DNA from: Croceibacterium_A sp044506885
GTDB lineage: Bacteria > Pseudomonadota > Alphaproteobacteria > Sphingomonadales > Sphingomonadaceae
Assembly (NCBI GenBank): GCA_044506885.1
Contig: JBIQKC010000012.1
Span: forward strand, 11,166-75,165
Length of the DNA: 64,000 nucleotides
Reading direction: 5' to 3'
In this document: positions 50,470 to 59,069 of the stretch, in pieces
Layout of the letters: each line of letters begins with the position of its first letter
Numbering within the stretch: the stretch's first letter is position 1
Notes under the pieces: model-generated
Told to the model about the DNA's origin: nothing
What the model saw: the letters and a program-made list of their open reading frames with translations, nothing else
The model's database searches: none
Program-made: the position numbers and the translations under genes

Positions 50470-53400
50470 TCAGAACCGGTAGCGTCCGCCGAGGAACACG
50501 CGCGGAGACTGCTCTTGCGCGAACCAGACCTGCTTGTCGTCGCGGCCGTAAGAACGGATCGGTTCGCTGAGGATGTTGATCGCCTCCAGCGACACCGAGA
50601 AGCTGTCGTTGATGTCGTAAGTGATGCTGGCGTCCAGCGTGCCGAACGGCTCGAAGAACACCGGGCTGCGCCCGCCGCCGCGGTTGACGCCGGACAGGAA
50701 CTTGTCGCGCCAGTTATAGGCGACGCGCGCCGACAGGCCGCCGGCTTCGTAGATGCCGGTGATGTTGAAGCTGTCGGCAAGACCCACCAGCGCGTAGACG
50801 TTGGTGCCGGGGTCGGACAGAATATCCACGTTCACGTCGCCATAGACCTTGGTGAACGACCCCGCGATGCCGAAGCCGGTATCGCCGAGGAAGTACTGGC
50901 CCTGCAATTCGAAGCCGTGGATGTTGCCTTCCTCGTTGTTGATCGGCGTCGATACGTTGAACTGGAAGAACGGATCGTTCTCGTCGGCAATGACATCGCG
51001 CGCCGCCAGCAGGCTGTCGACGAATGTCTGGTTGAGTTGTCGGTTGCCCGGCGTGCCGGTCAATTGCGCCTCGAAATCCGCCCGCGCGGCAGCGACGTCG
51101 CCGTCGTTGGCGTCGATCAGGGCGACGAAGGAGAACAGGCTCACGTCGCTGAGGACCGCCCCGGCATCGGCGATCTGCTCGATCGCGGCGGCCGAACGGG
51201 TGCCCGGAGCGCCGGTGGTCGGATCGCGCAGGCCGAACAGTTCCAGCGTTTCCTGACCCACGCCGATGAAGTTCTTGACCTTCTTGGCAAAGAAGCCCGC
51301 CGACACATAGCTTGATCGGTCGAAATACCATTCGAGCGAGACGTCGAAGTTGTCGGAAACCAGCGGCAGCAGGTCCGGGTTGCCTTGGTTGCCGCCGGTC
51401 ACGCCGCCGAGCGCAGTCGGCCGGTTGGGAGCCCCGGCCGACTGCGAAGCAAACAGGTTACCGTAGTCGGCGCGGGCGATAGTCTTGCTATACGATACGC
51501 GCGCCACGACGTCCTCGACAGGTTCGATCTGGAAGTCGATCGCCGGGAGCAGATTATTGTATTCGCCCGAGCGGGTGATCGTCACGACATTGTTGCCGAT
51601 CACGCGGGTGAAATCGTTGTCCGAATCCCATTCGATGACGGTCGGCTGCGCAACGTTGGAATTCGCGGTCACCTTGGTGTTCTCGTACCGCACGCCGGCG
51701 ACGAGGCTCGCCGGACGGTCGGCCAGATCACCCTTCCAGGTGAACTGGGCGTAGGTCGACCAGATCTTCTCGCCGACCTTGTCGAAGTCGTTGCCGGTCA
51801 CGTCGATCGGATTGCCGAGCCCTTCGTAGTGCGAGGCGAAGGCCTGATAGAGATCGACCGCATTGCCCCGGAAGGCGATGTCGCCGTCGGTGATCGAGTA
51901 GTGGTTGAACTGGCAGGCCATGCAGAACTGATCGACCAGATCGCCGGCGATCGCCTCCACGTCGCCGACGTTGTTGATACCCCAGTCGCCCAGCGTCTGC
52001 TGCGTCTGGATGCGGGCGCTGGTCATGCTCGAATCGATGTAGCTGCCGCCCACATCGAAGCGGCTGCCGCCCCCGAAGTCCCATCCCAGATTGGCGCTGA
52101 ACTGGTTCAGGCGATGGCGCTGGCTGGCGGCATTGGTGCGCTGCACCTGCGTACCCAGATCGCCGATGTCGAGCACACCGTTGCCGTTGCCGCGCTGGAC
52201 ATCGTCCTCGGTGCCCAGCTCTTCGTCCGGCCCGGCGGCGAACGTGCCGTCGTTGAACACCCAGGATTGGTTGGGAACCTTGCCCGAATAATCGACTGCA
52301 TGGGCGTCCACCACCGGCGCGCCGAAGCTCACCAGTGTCGAACTGGCGCCATTGGCGGCGTTCGGCGTGGAGTTGGAAACGGAATGGTTGCCATCGAGGG
52401 TGAGGGTGAAGCTCGATCCCAGCTCCCACTCCGCGTTGAGGCCGTAGGACTGGAGTTCGGTCCGGGTGGCGCGGTACTGCTGTTCGAAACCGATGTCCTT
52501 GGTGTCGTAGCCAGCGCCTTCCTCGATATATACCGCAGTCGGCACCGTCGCATCATCGAAGGTGATCTCGTCGAATGGACGGTTGAACCAGTTGCCCTGG
52601 TCGGTCCGCTGTTCGGCGATGTCGTTGCGGGCGAACAGCGCGTCAGCGGTGAAAGTCAGCGTGTCGATCGGGCGGAACTGCATGGTGCCCGACAGGTTGA
52701 TGCGTTCGCGCTCGCTTTCGGAATAGTGGTAGCGGCTGTCGTTGGGCACAGCGACCAGCGTCTCGGGATCCGACGGCGCGCCGTTGACGACGGTCGAGGG
52801 GCCGCGCCCTGGGAATGACGAGAACGGCGAAACGTTCCAGTCGTTCGAGGTCGCACTCGGGGCCGCGCTCTTGCGCTCCTGATAGGCGCCGAACAGTGAC
52901 ACGCCGAACATGTCCATGTCGTCGGTCCAGGTGACCACGCCGGAGACCTCGGGATCGATGCGGAAGTCGTCGTTGCTCAGGTCGTAGAGGGCCTTGGCGC
53001 CAATGCTTCCGCGCAGGCCGCCGCCGGCGGTGTCGAGCGGACGCTGGGTGACGATGTTGATCGCCGCGCCAATGCCGCCCGAAGGGATGGCCGCGCGGCC
53101 GGTCTTGTAGACTTCGAGGCGCTGCACGCCTTCGGAAGCGAGATTGTTGAAATCGAACGAACGGCTCGTGGCGCGGCCGAAGTCGACCGACTGGTCGCCG
53201 CCCGCGGCGTTGACGAATGAAGTCGCGATCTGGCGGCCGTTGACGGTCACCAGATTGAACTGCGGGCCGAAACCGCGGACGGTGACCTGCGAGCCTTCGC
53301 CGTTCACGCGGTTGATCGACACGCCGGGAACGCGCTGGAGCGATTCGGCAAGGTTGGTGTCGGGAAACTTGCCGATGTCCTCGGCGGAAATGGCGTCGAC

Positions 53401-53586
53401 GACGCCGCTGGATTCGCGCTTGATGTCCATTGCGCGCTCCAGAGAAGCGCGCACGCCGGTCACGATGATCTCGTTCGAATCCTCGGCTTCCTGCGCCATT
53501 GCGCCGGTAGCGCTAACAATACAGGTCGCAAGCGCGAGGCTTGAGGCCGAACGGGCAAGTGTCGTGGCAATTTTCGGCCTGTTCAT
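50470..53586 (-). CDS. TonB-dependent outer-membrane receptor 3 (large, carbohydrate-type)
   Basis: The 1038-residue receptor has a long signal peptide (MNRPKIATTLARSASS..., cut after AMA|QE). The TonB box is in NEIIVTGVRASLERAMDIKRESSGVVDAI, and the plug contains IGKFPDTNLAESLQRVPGVSI. This 'KFPDTNLAESLQRVPG' type is the one most often tied to polysaccharide or glycan uptake in sphingomonads and Caulobacter. The barrel ends VFLGGRYRF. It heads the cluster with SapC, cupin_8 and halogenase-like genes. A palindrome of LacI type lies upstream. Confidence 0.94.
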   Translation of the reverse strand: MNRPKIATTLARSASSLALATCIVSATGAMAQEAEDSNEIIVTGVRASLERAMDIKRESSGVVDAISAEDIGKFPDTNLAESLQRVPGVSINRVNGEGSQVTVRGFGPQFNLVTVNGRQIATSFVNAAGGDQSVDFGRATSRSFDFNNLASEGVQRLEVYKTGRAAIPSGGIGAAINIVTQRPLDTAGGGLRGSIGAKALYDLSNDDFRIDPEVSGVVTWTDDMDMFGVSLFGAYQERKSAAPSATSNDWNVSPFSSFPGRGPSTVVNGAPSDPETLVAVPNDSRYHYSESERERINLSGTMQFRPIDTLTFTADALFARNDIAEQRTDQGNWFNRPFDEITFDDATVPTAVYIEEGAGYDTKDIGFEQQYRATRTELQSYGLNAEWELGSSFTLTLDGNHSVSNSTPNAANGASSTLVSFGAPVVDAHAVDYSGKVPNQSWVFNDGTFAAGPDEELGTEDDVQRGNGNGVLDIGDLGTQVQRTNAASQRHRLNQFSANLGWDFGGGSRFDVGGSYIDSSMTSARIQTQQTLGDWGINNVGDVEAIAGDLVDQFCMACQFNHYSITDGDIAFRGNAVDLYQAFASHYEGLGNPIDVTGNDFDKVGEKIWSTYAQFTWKGDLADRPASLVAGVRYENTKVTANSNVAQPTVIEWDSDNDFTRVIGNNVVTITRSGEYNNLLPAIDFQIEPVEDVVARVSYSKTIARADYGNLFASQSAGAPNRPTALGGVTGGNQGNPDLLPLVSDNFDVSLEWYFDRSSYVSAGFFAKKVKNFIGVGQETLELFGLRDPTTGAPGTRSAAAIEQIADAGAVLSDVSLFSFVALIDANDGDVAAARADFEAQLTGTPGNRQLNQTFVDSLLAARDVIADENDPFFQFNVSTPINNEEGNIHGFELQGQYFLGDTGFGIAGSFTKVYGDVNVDILSDPGTNVYALVGLADSFNITGIYEAGGLSARVAYNWRDKFLSGVNRGGGRSPVFFEPFGTLDASITYDINDSFSVSLEAINILSEPIRSYGRDDKQVWFAQEQSPRVFLGGRYRF
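53506..53517. promoter_or_regulatory. Second LacI-type site inside the receptor 3 signal-peptide codons
   Basis: GGTAGCGCTAAC matches the upstream palindrome GGTAGCGCTACC at 11 of 12 positions. The two centres are 139 bases apart, close to a whole number of helical turns, so repression by looping is possible. It is coding sequence, so chance is not excluded. Confidence 0.4.
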
Positions 53587-53644
53587 CGCAGTCTCTCCCC
53601 AATATTTGCATAGCGAGTCGGGAGCTTTTGCCCCTCAAGTCAAA

Positions 53645-53656
53645 GGTAGCGCTACC
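53645..53656. promoter_or_regulatory. LacI-type operator GGTAGCGCTACC (perfect palindrome)
   Basis: A 12-base perfect palindrome with central CpG, 58 bases upstream of the receptor 3 start. It differs from the GACAACGTTGTC group, so a different LacI-family protein, not encoded in this window, should bind it. Similar TGGTAGCGCTA sites are known for alphaproteobacterial sugar repressors. Confidence 0.65.
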
Positions 53657-53913
53657 AAAACACCAAAGCACCTGTCAATCGGGGAGGGAAAACTTGCGGT
53701 GAGGATGTGCTTCCACGGCAACACTGCCGTCAGATTGGCGCATTTGGCTATGCGGGGACCGGCAGGGCCGGAATTAATGAAGCGCAACGACGTAGCAGCG
53801 CATTTTCGATCGTGGCGCTCCGTCTTGGGGCAGACCCCATCGGGTTCGTTCAGTCCGCTCCGAGACCAGGGATCGTCAGCGCGCCGGGGAGGGCGGGGTC
53901 ACGGCCAAAGAGA

Positions 53914-53945
53914 AGGGGTCCGCGATCTGCCGATCGCGGACCCCT
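53914..53945 (-). terminator. Rho-independent terminator after the DUF6152 gene
   Basis: Fourteen-base perfect stem AGGGGTCCGCGATC (53914-53927) and GATCGCGGACCCCT (53932-53945) with a four-base loop, 34 bases past the DUF6152 stop and followed on the minus strand by TTCTCTTT. It ends the PQQ-dehydrogenase operon. Confidence 0.85.
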
Positions 53946-53979
53946 GTTTCCTTCCGTCCGTGCGGAAGCGTCTGTGCCG

Positions 53980-54408
53980 TTAGTTGCCGGCGCGCCTTGC
54001 GGCAGCGGCCACCGCTTCGGTGGTCGGGTTGCCGAGCGATAGTTCGCGACCGCCAGGGAAGCGAATTTCCGCCGCGCTGGCGCGGGTGTCCCCGTCGCGC
54101 GCGCGGAACGCATCGACGATGATCTCCGTGCCGGCGGGCAGCGAGTTCCGGTTCCAGCCGCGACGCAGCAGCGCGCTCGGCGCGCCGCCTTCGACACGCC
54201 AGCGCTGGATGCTGCCGTTCACTTCCGCGTCGATGTGGATCCACGAATGCGGATTGACCCACTCGAACTTCACAACCTTGCCCTGGAGACGGATCGGCTT
54301 GTTGCGGTCGAACTCCGTGGCGAACGAATGGTGCGCGATGGCGCTGCCGGCGGCGCCAACCGCCAGGACGGCGCCGATCGCGGCCGCTGCCCACTTCTTG
54401 GTCTGCAT
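53980..54408 (-). CDS. DUF6152-family exported protein
   Basis: The 142-residue protein has a signal peptide (MQTKKWAAAAIGAVLAVGAAGSAIA) followed by HHSFATEFDRNKPIRLQGKVVKFEWVNPHSW. This pattern (mature His-His-Ser-Phe, then E-W-x-N-P-H-S) is the DUF6152 signature. The domain is probably a small OB-like beta barrel and could bind a metal through its N-terminal histidines. These proteins recur beside PQQ dehydrogenases and DUF6644 proteins. It is last in the 57257-53980 operon. Function unknown. Confidence 0.8.
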   Translation of the reverse strand: MQTKKWAAAAIGAVLAVGAAGSAIAHHSFATEFDRNKPIRLQGKVVKFEWVNPHSWIHIDAEVNGSIQRWRVEGGAPSALLRRGWNRNSLPAGTEIIVDAFRARDGDTRASAAEIRFPGGRELSLGNPTTEAVAAAARRAGN

Positions 54409-54461
54409 GGCGTTGTACTCCTTGATTCTTTGTGCGGGTCTATATCGTTGTTATCTTTAAC

Positions 54462-55340
54462 TTACTCGGCAGCGTCCGGCGCTGCGTCTTCTTCCAGCAA
54501 GTCCCCATATAGCAACATTTCGCTGAACGGCACGCAACGGAACTCGAGCAGTTGCGCGTTCGGCTCCATGCGGCGGTACAGCGGCATCGAGATAGTCCAG
54601 GGCTGCGTGTAAAGTTCCGGATCCTCGATCGTGGCGCTATACTGGATATGGTTGTCGCTTACCTTGGTGAAACGCTCGGTCACCGTGGTGGTGTTGGAGA
54701 TGAAGTTGCCGGCACGGTCGAGCCAGGTGACGTTCTGCACCATCTCGCCGCCCGGCGCCTTGTATTCGCCGGGGCTCTGCGCCAGCGTGACGACGACAAG
54801 CGTGTCGCCTTCCCAGCGGCCGTACGACGTGCCCATCCAGGTATCGATCGGCGGAATTTCCACATCGCGCATCTCGACCACGCGATTGGCGGTCGCGTAC
54901 TCGTAGACCATCAGGATGTCGTCGCCGCCACCCTGAACGATCTGGAACGGGTAGGGCACGTAAGTGGCGCGGGGGATGCCCGGCAGATAGCAGGCCGCTT
55001 CGGCGTCCCAGGCGACCAGATTCTTCTTGTTGAGCTCGAGTTGCTCGAGAGCCTCGGGCGTGTAGGGAATCTTGCCGCCTTCGACGACGCCGAGACCCGC
55101 CGGAACCGCGGCCATCGCGCCAAGCACCCTGTCAGCAACCGGGCCGGCAATGCTCGGGCCGGCGCTGTGCGGCTCCAGATTCCAATGGGCGGTGCCCATC
55201 GACTGCCAGATGCCGTTGAGATTTGGGTGCCCGTCAATGGTTTCCGGCTGCTGCGCCGCTGTCTGCTGGGCGATCGTCGGCGCGCTTCCGACCATGACGA
55301 ACGCGGCGGCCGTGGCGGCCAGAACGGAAAGTTTTTTCAT
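54462..55340 (-). CDS. Unnamed exported protein of the W-E-G-D-T-L-V-V family, copy 1
   Basis: The 292-residue protein has a signal peptide ending TIAQQ. The mature part begins TIDGHPNLNGIWQS and holds CYLPGIPRATYVPYPFQI, the marker SYGRWEGDTLVVVT and the C-terminal motif YSATIEDPELYTQPW. I know this as an abundant uncharacterised periplasmic family in sphingomonads and acidobacteria, with no tested activity. A paralogue is cut by the right edge (63061-64000). It lies 27 bases after a PQQ dehydrogenase gene and 53 bases before the DUF6152 gene. It may be an accessory to the dehydrogenase. Confidence 0.72.
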   Translation of the reverse strand: MKKLSVLAATAAAFVMVGSAPTIAQQTAAQQPETIDGHPNLNGIWQSMGTAHWNLEPHSAGPSIAGPVADRVLGAMAAVPAGLGVVEGGKIPYTPEALEQLELNKKNLVAWDAEAACYLPGIPRATYVPYPFQIVQGGGDDILMVYEYATANRVVEMRDVEIPPIDTWMGTSYGRWEGDTLVVVTLAQSPGEYKAPGGEMVQNVTWLDRAGNFISNTTTVTERFTKVSDNHIQYSATIEDPELYTQPWTISMPLYRRMEPNAQLLEFRCVPFSEMLLYGDLLEEDAAPDAAE

Positions 55341-55367
55341 CCCCTTAACCTCTCTCTATGGGAATCC

Positions 55368-57257
55368 CTATCGCGATAGCGAATAAGCCAGGATTGTGCC
55401 ACCGGCATTGATGGCGACGTATTGTTTGCCGCTGCTGCCGCGATAGGTCATCGGGTTGGCGTTGGCATTGGCGCGCAGCGTGGTCTCCCAGAGCTGCTGG
55501 CCGGTTTGCGCATCGAAGGCGCGGAACCGCCGGTCGTTCGTCGCTCCGACGAATACCAGCCCGCCGGCGGTCACCGTCGGGCCGGCGCTGCCCGAATTGC
55601 CCACCAGGCGCTTGCCCTCGGGCAACTCGTCCATCACGCCGAGCGGCGTCGACCAGGCGATCTCGCCCGTGGCGGCGTCGACCGCCACCAGCTCGCCCCA
55701 CGGCGGCTTGTAGCATGGCGCCTGCGGCCCCTGCGGGCGGCCGTTCTCGTCATACTGCCCCGAAAGCGGGGCGCTGAACGAGAAGAACGGGCCCTTGCCG
55801 TTGACGCTGGCGCGATCGTAGGGTTGGTCGGAGCTGTTGGCGTCGAAGCTGTAGCTTTCCGTGCTCTCCTTGCGCTCGACCCAGCCGACGAGCGAGGTAT
55901 CCTGCGCGTTGACATAGACCATGCCGGTGGTCGGATCTGCCGCCGGGCCGCCCCAGTTGACGCCGCCGGTGCCGCCGGGAAGCTGGATCGTCGAACGCGG
56001 CGGCGCGCCCGCCGCCTTGTAGAAGAACGGCGTGTAGATGCCGAAGTTGAGATAGCCGCCGGCCTCGTCCCACATCACGCGGCAAGCCTGGGCATGCTCG
56101 GGCGTGGTGTCCTCGGCGTCGACGATGTCGTCGTACGTCAACGACACGCGGCTGAGCGGCGGGGTATTGACCGGCATCGGCTGGGTCGGGTGGTAGTATT
56201 CGCCCGGCACGTCGCCCGCCGGAACGGGCCGCTCCTCCACCGGCAGGTGCGGTTCGCCGGTCTCGCGGTCGAGCACGAAGAACAGGCTGCTTTTGTTGAT
56301 CGAGGCGATCACCGGGCGCCCGTTGACCTCTAGCAGCGCTCCGGCGGTCGGCTGGTCAATATCCCAGATGTCGTGGTGCACCGTCTGGAAGTGCCACTTG
56401 TACTCACCGGTCTTGTAATCGATCGCCACCAGCGAGTTGCCGAAGAGGTTGGCGCCGGGCCGCTGTCCGCCCCAATAGTTCGGAGCCGGCGAGCCGAGCG
56501 GGATGATGACGACGCCCTGGTCGAGGTCGACCGGAGCGGAGAAGGCCCACATGTTGGTGCCCGAACGGCCCTTCCAGCCGTTGCCCCAGGTTTCGTTGCC
56601 GGGGGTGCCGGGCTGCGCGACCGAGCTGAATTCCCACAGCTTGCGGCCCGTGCGGATGTCGAAAGCGCGCGTGTTGCCCGGATCGCCGGGCTGGTTCTCC
56701 AGCGTCGCCGCGCCGATGATCGCCACATCCTCGGCGATCGTAGGCGTTCCGCCATAGCCGATGCCGACATCGATCATCCCGCCTTCACCGAAGCCGGCGG
56801 AAGGCTGGCCGGTCGCCGCGTCGAGCGCGAGCATGGCCGTGGAAGCCATCACCAGCAGGCGCGCCGGAGTGGCCGAATCTCCCGACCAGTAGCTTACGCC
56901 CCTGGTCGAGGCGTTGCGCGGCTGTCCGTTGGCGCTGTCGGGAAGCGTGTAGACCCACTTCTCCTCGCCGCTATCGGCATCGAGCGCGACCACCCGGTTG
57001 CCGGCGGGGAAGTACATCGTGCCGTCGACCACCAGCGGAACGGCGGTGTTGAACCCGCGGAACGCGTATTCCCATGCCGGCTCCAACTGGGTCACGTTGT
57101 TGCGGTTGATCTCGTCCAGCGGCGAATAGCGCGTGGCGGCGGCGTCGCGGTCGATCGTCCGCCAGTCCCCTTCGGGGATCGCGTTCTGCGCCATGGCGCC
57201 GCCGCTGACAGCCAGAAGCAACGTTGCAGCGAGCCTGCACCCTCCCTTCACCCGCAT
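55368..57257 (-). CDS. PQQ-dependent dehydrogenase (quinoprotein glucose/alcohol dehydrogenase-like)
   Basis: About 629 residues from the ATG at 57257, which follows GAGGGG. The signal peptide ends GGAMAQ. An eight-bladed PQQ propeller follows, with repeated tryptophan-docking segments (VTQLEPAWEYAFRG, ALDADSGEEKWVY, AFDIRTGRKLWEF, AVDAATGEIAWSTPL, AFDAQTGQQLWETTL). No TM anchor and no haem c site are visible. It oxidises a sugar or alcohol in the periplasm and passes electrons to a separate cytochrome or membrane partner. It is first in an operon with two exported proteins of unknown function. Substrate unknown. Confidence 0.88.
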   Translation of the reverse strand: MRVKGGCRLAATLLLAVSGGAMAQNAIPEGDWRTIDRDAAATRYSPLDEINRNNVTQLEPAWEYAFRGFNTAVPLVVDGTMYFPAGNRVVALDADSGEEKWVYTLPDSANGQPRNASTRGVSYWSGDSATPARLLVMASTAMLALDAATGQPSAGFGEGGMIDVGIGYGGTPTIAEDVAIIGAATLENQPGDPGNTRAFDIRTGRKLWEFSSVAQPGTPGNETWGNGWKGRSGTNMWAFSAPVDLDQGVVIIPLGSPAPNYWGGQRPGANLFGNSLVAIDYKTGEYKWHFQTVHHDIWDIDQPTAGALLEVNGRPVIASINKSSLFFVLDRETGEPHLPVEERPVPAGDVPGEYYHPTQPMPVNTPPLSRVSLTYDDIVDAEDTTPEHAQACRVMWDEAGGYLNFGIYTPFFYKAAGAPPRSTIQLPGGTGGVNWGGPAADPTTGMVYVNAQDTSLVGWVERKESTESYSFDANSSDQPYDRASVNGKGPFFSFSAPLSGQYDENGRPQGPQAPCYKPPWGELVAVDAATGEIAWSTPLGVMDELPEGKRLVGNSGSAGPTVTAGGLVFVGATNDRRFRAFDAQTGQQLWETTLRANANANPMTYRGSSGKQYVAINAGGTILAYSLSR

Positions 57258-57414
57258 CGACAACCCCTCACTAGCATCTTTCCGGCGTTCACCCGCCAAG
57301 CGGACCGCTGCGCCTAGTTGATTCTGTCCTAGGGCGCACGGCATTTTTTGCAACCACTGCCGCAGCCCTTTTCCCATTTCGACCTGTCACTTTGGCGGCC
57401 AGAAAGCATTCAGT

Positions 57415-57443
57415 ACATTGTCGCATTTTGTCGCTGACAATGT
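57415..57443. promoter_or_regulatory. Inverted repeat ACATTGTC-N13-GACAATGT
   Basis: Perfect eight-base arms at 57415-57422 and 57436-57443, with a further TTGTC between them. It lies about 160-190 bases upstream of the PQQ dehydrogenase start. The half-site TTGTC/GACAA recurs at 57476-57486. Confidence 0.45.
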
Positions 57444-57475
57444 CGTGCGCCGTGCGCCCCGTTCGTAGGCGTTGC

Positions 57476-57486
57476 GACAAATTGTC
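57476..57486. promoter_or_regulatory. Palindrome GACAA-A-TTGTC
   Basis: Perfect 11-base odd palindrome, 33 bases from the end of the previous dyad. It shares half-sites with the LacI-type sites at 12476-22576 but has one central base instead of two, so it need not bind the same protein. Confidence 0.4.
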
Positions 57487-57763
57487 CTCGGCGCGGCCCG
57501 GTCTCGGGACGGAATCAATCTAGACCTTGACGCGAGCGCGCTGCGGGTTAGCGGATTGCGCGGCGTCAAAGCGCTTTTTTCGCCGGCGTAACAGGCTGTA
57601 ACTGTCGCGGTTACGGTAATTAACTCGGCAGACGGGCGTTTCGTCCGCATGGTCGAGCCAATCTGGGGCGGCGCTCAATTCCGGTGCGGGTCGGCATTCG
57701 ATCATCGCGCCGAACCACGGGCGGCGCGATCAGGCCATTGCGGCAGGATGGGAGAGGTTTTCG

Positions 57764-58444
57764 ATGGATGAGGAAGATGAATCGGAGAGCCGGGAAGTGA
57801 AATCGTCACATACGTTGCTCGGCAACGAGCAGGTCGCCACAGCCGTCAAGTACGGCGTGCCCAGCGCCGTGATCGTGTCCGTGGTCGTTCTCGTGATAGG
57901 GGCGTTCGGCATCGATCTGGTGGCGGACGCGCTGTTCGCATTCACGCAGTGGCTGTACGGAATGCCGATCAACGATTTCGCGATGGGCATGTCGGAATCG
58001 TCGCTCGCGATGTGGGTGGTGAACAGGTTCTACGCGATCCCCATCATGCAGATGGTCCACATCATGGCGATAGCCGGCACTTTCCTTGCCGTGATGATGA
58101 TGTCGATGCAGGCGTTCGGCCTTATCGGGCATGCCAGCCTGGCCGACGTCGGGCGGCGCTACAGCAAAGTCCTGTGGTGGTCGCTCGCCGTGGTGGCGGT
58201 TTCGGGCGTCGCCATGCTGTTCGGCGATACGGTCCGCAACCTGCTCAACTCGATTTTCTGGATCAAGATGGGCTTGCTGGTGGTGGGCATCCTGACGGCG
58301 ATCGTTTTCGCGCGCAGCTTGCGCTTGCAGGGCGCGACTGGCGAGACCGTTCGGGGGGGCACGAAAGCGGGAGCGGTCTTCCTGGTAGTCGTGTGGTGCC
58401 TGATCATGCTGTGCGGTCGCTGGATCGCTTACGCGCCGGCCTAA
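57764..58444 (+). CDS. DUF6644-type membrane protein A
   Basis: The 226-residue protein starts at an ATG after GGGAGAGG. A charged N-terminal tail (MDEEDESESREVKSSH) is followed by about five TM segments. The shared family core is FYAIPIMQMVHIMAIAGTFL, VVAVSGVAMLFGDTV and SIFWIKMGLLVVGIL. It is homologous to the next gene, which lies ten bases downstream. DUF6644 proteins have a conserved His in the first core helix and are found near PQQ dehydrogenases and DUF6152 genes. An electron-transfer or haem role is possible but untested. Confidence 0.75.
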   Translation: MDEEDESESREVKSSHTLLGNEQVATAVKYGVPSAVIVSVVVLVIGAFGIDLVADALFAFTQWLYGMPINDFAMGMSESSLAMWVVNRFYAIPIMQMVHIMAIAGTFLAVMMMSMQAFGLIGHASLADVGRRYSKVLWWSLAVVAVSGVAMLFGDTVRNLLNSIFWIKMGLLVVGILTAIVFARSLRLQGATGETVRGGTKAGAVFLVVVWCLIMLCGRWIAYAPA

Positions 58445-58454
58445 GGGGGTTTTG

Positions 58455-59003
58455 ATGTATCCTGAGCCAACAAATATCTGGGAATCGATCGAATATTCCT
58501 CGCTCGGCATTACGATCGCGGAATCGACGTGGATGTTCCCGACGTTCGAAACTCTCCATGTGATCGCGCTGGTCACCGTGCTTGCGACGATCGCCGTCGT
58601 GGACTTGCGGCTGGTGGGACTGACTTCCAGCAGAATCGCGTTCTCGCGGCTCAGCATGGACATGCTGCCGTGGACCTGGATCGCGTTCATCGTCGCCGCG
58701 ATCACCGGCACGCTGCTGTTCGTCAGCAAGGCCAGCTATTACATGGTCAACCCGTTTTTCCTGATAAAGCTGGGGCTGCTGGTGCTCGCCGGGCTCAACA
58801 TGGCGGTGTTCCACTTCGTCACCCAGAAGTCGCAGGACCAGTGGGACAAGGACGTGGCGCTGCCCCTCGGGGCCAGGCTGGCGGGCATGACGTCGCTGGC
58901 GCTCTGGCTGGGGATTGTGATCTGCGGGCGGCTGATCGGGTTCACCTTGGGCATCTGCCTTCCCGGCGATCCCAACCCGTGCCCGATTCCAAGCCTGTTC
59001 TGA
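58455..59003 (+). CDS. DUF6644-type membrane protein B
   Basis: The 182-residue protein starts at the ATG at 58455 after AAGGGGG. It has about five TM segments and the same core as its neighbour: WMFPTFETLHVIALVTVLA (conserved His), DLRLVGL, AAITGTLLFV and NPFFLIKLGLLVLAGLNMAVFHF. The pair presumably forms a heteromer. It ends in a Cys/Pro-rich tail (ICLPGDPNPCPIP). A terminator follows directly. Confidence 0.77.
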   Translation: MYPEPTNIWESIEYSSLGITIAESTWMFPTFETLHVIALVTVLATIAVVDLRLVGLTSSRIAFSRLSMDMLPWTWIAFIVAAITGTLLFVSKASYYMVNPFFLIKLGLLVLAGLNMAVFHFVTQKSQDQWDKDVALPLGARLAGMTSLALWLGIVICGRLIGFTLGICLPGDPNPCPIPSLF

Positions 59004-59025
59004 TCTTTGCGACAGAGCGAAAAGG

Positions 59026-59056
59026 AAGGCCGCCCCAAACCGGGCGGCCTTTTTTG
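59026..59056 (+). terminator. Bidirectional Rho-independent terminator
   Basis: Ten-base stem AAGGCCGCCC (59026-59035) and GGGCGGCCTT (59042-59051) with a six-base loop and a T-run at 59050-59055. It lies between the DUF6644 pair and the convergent quinohaemoprotein gene and can serve both. Confidence 0.88.
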
Positions 59057-59069
59057 CGCCGCGCTTGGC

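Larger units (their letters stand above)
53587..53979. other. 393-bp region between receptor 3 and the DUF6152 gene
   Basis: It contains the leftward promoter region of receptor 3 with the palindrome at 53645, and the terminator at 53914 for the operon coming from the right. Open frames here are short and lack ribosome sites; no gene is supported. Confidence 0.6.
57258..57763. other. 506-bp divergent regulatory region with inverted repeats
   Basis: It separates the leftward PQQ operon from the rightward DUF6644 pair. No gene is supported. It holds several dyads with GACAA/TTGTC half-sites (57415-57443 and 57476-57486) and GTAAC/GTTAC around 57598-57614, so it is probably a regulated divergent promoter. 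Confidence 0.6.
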
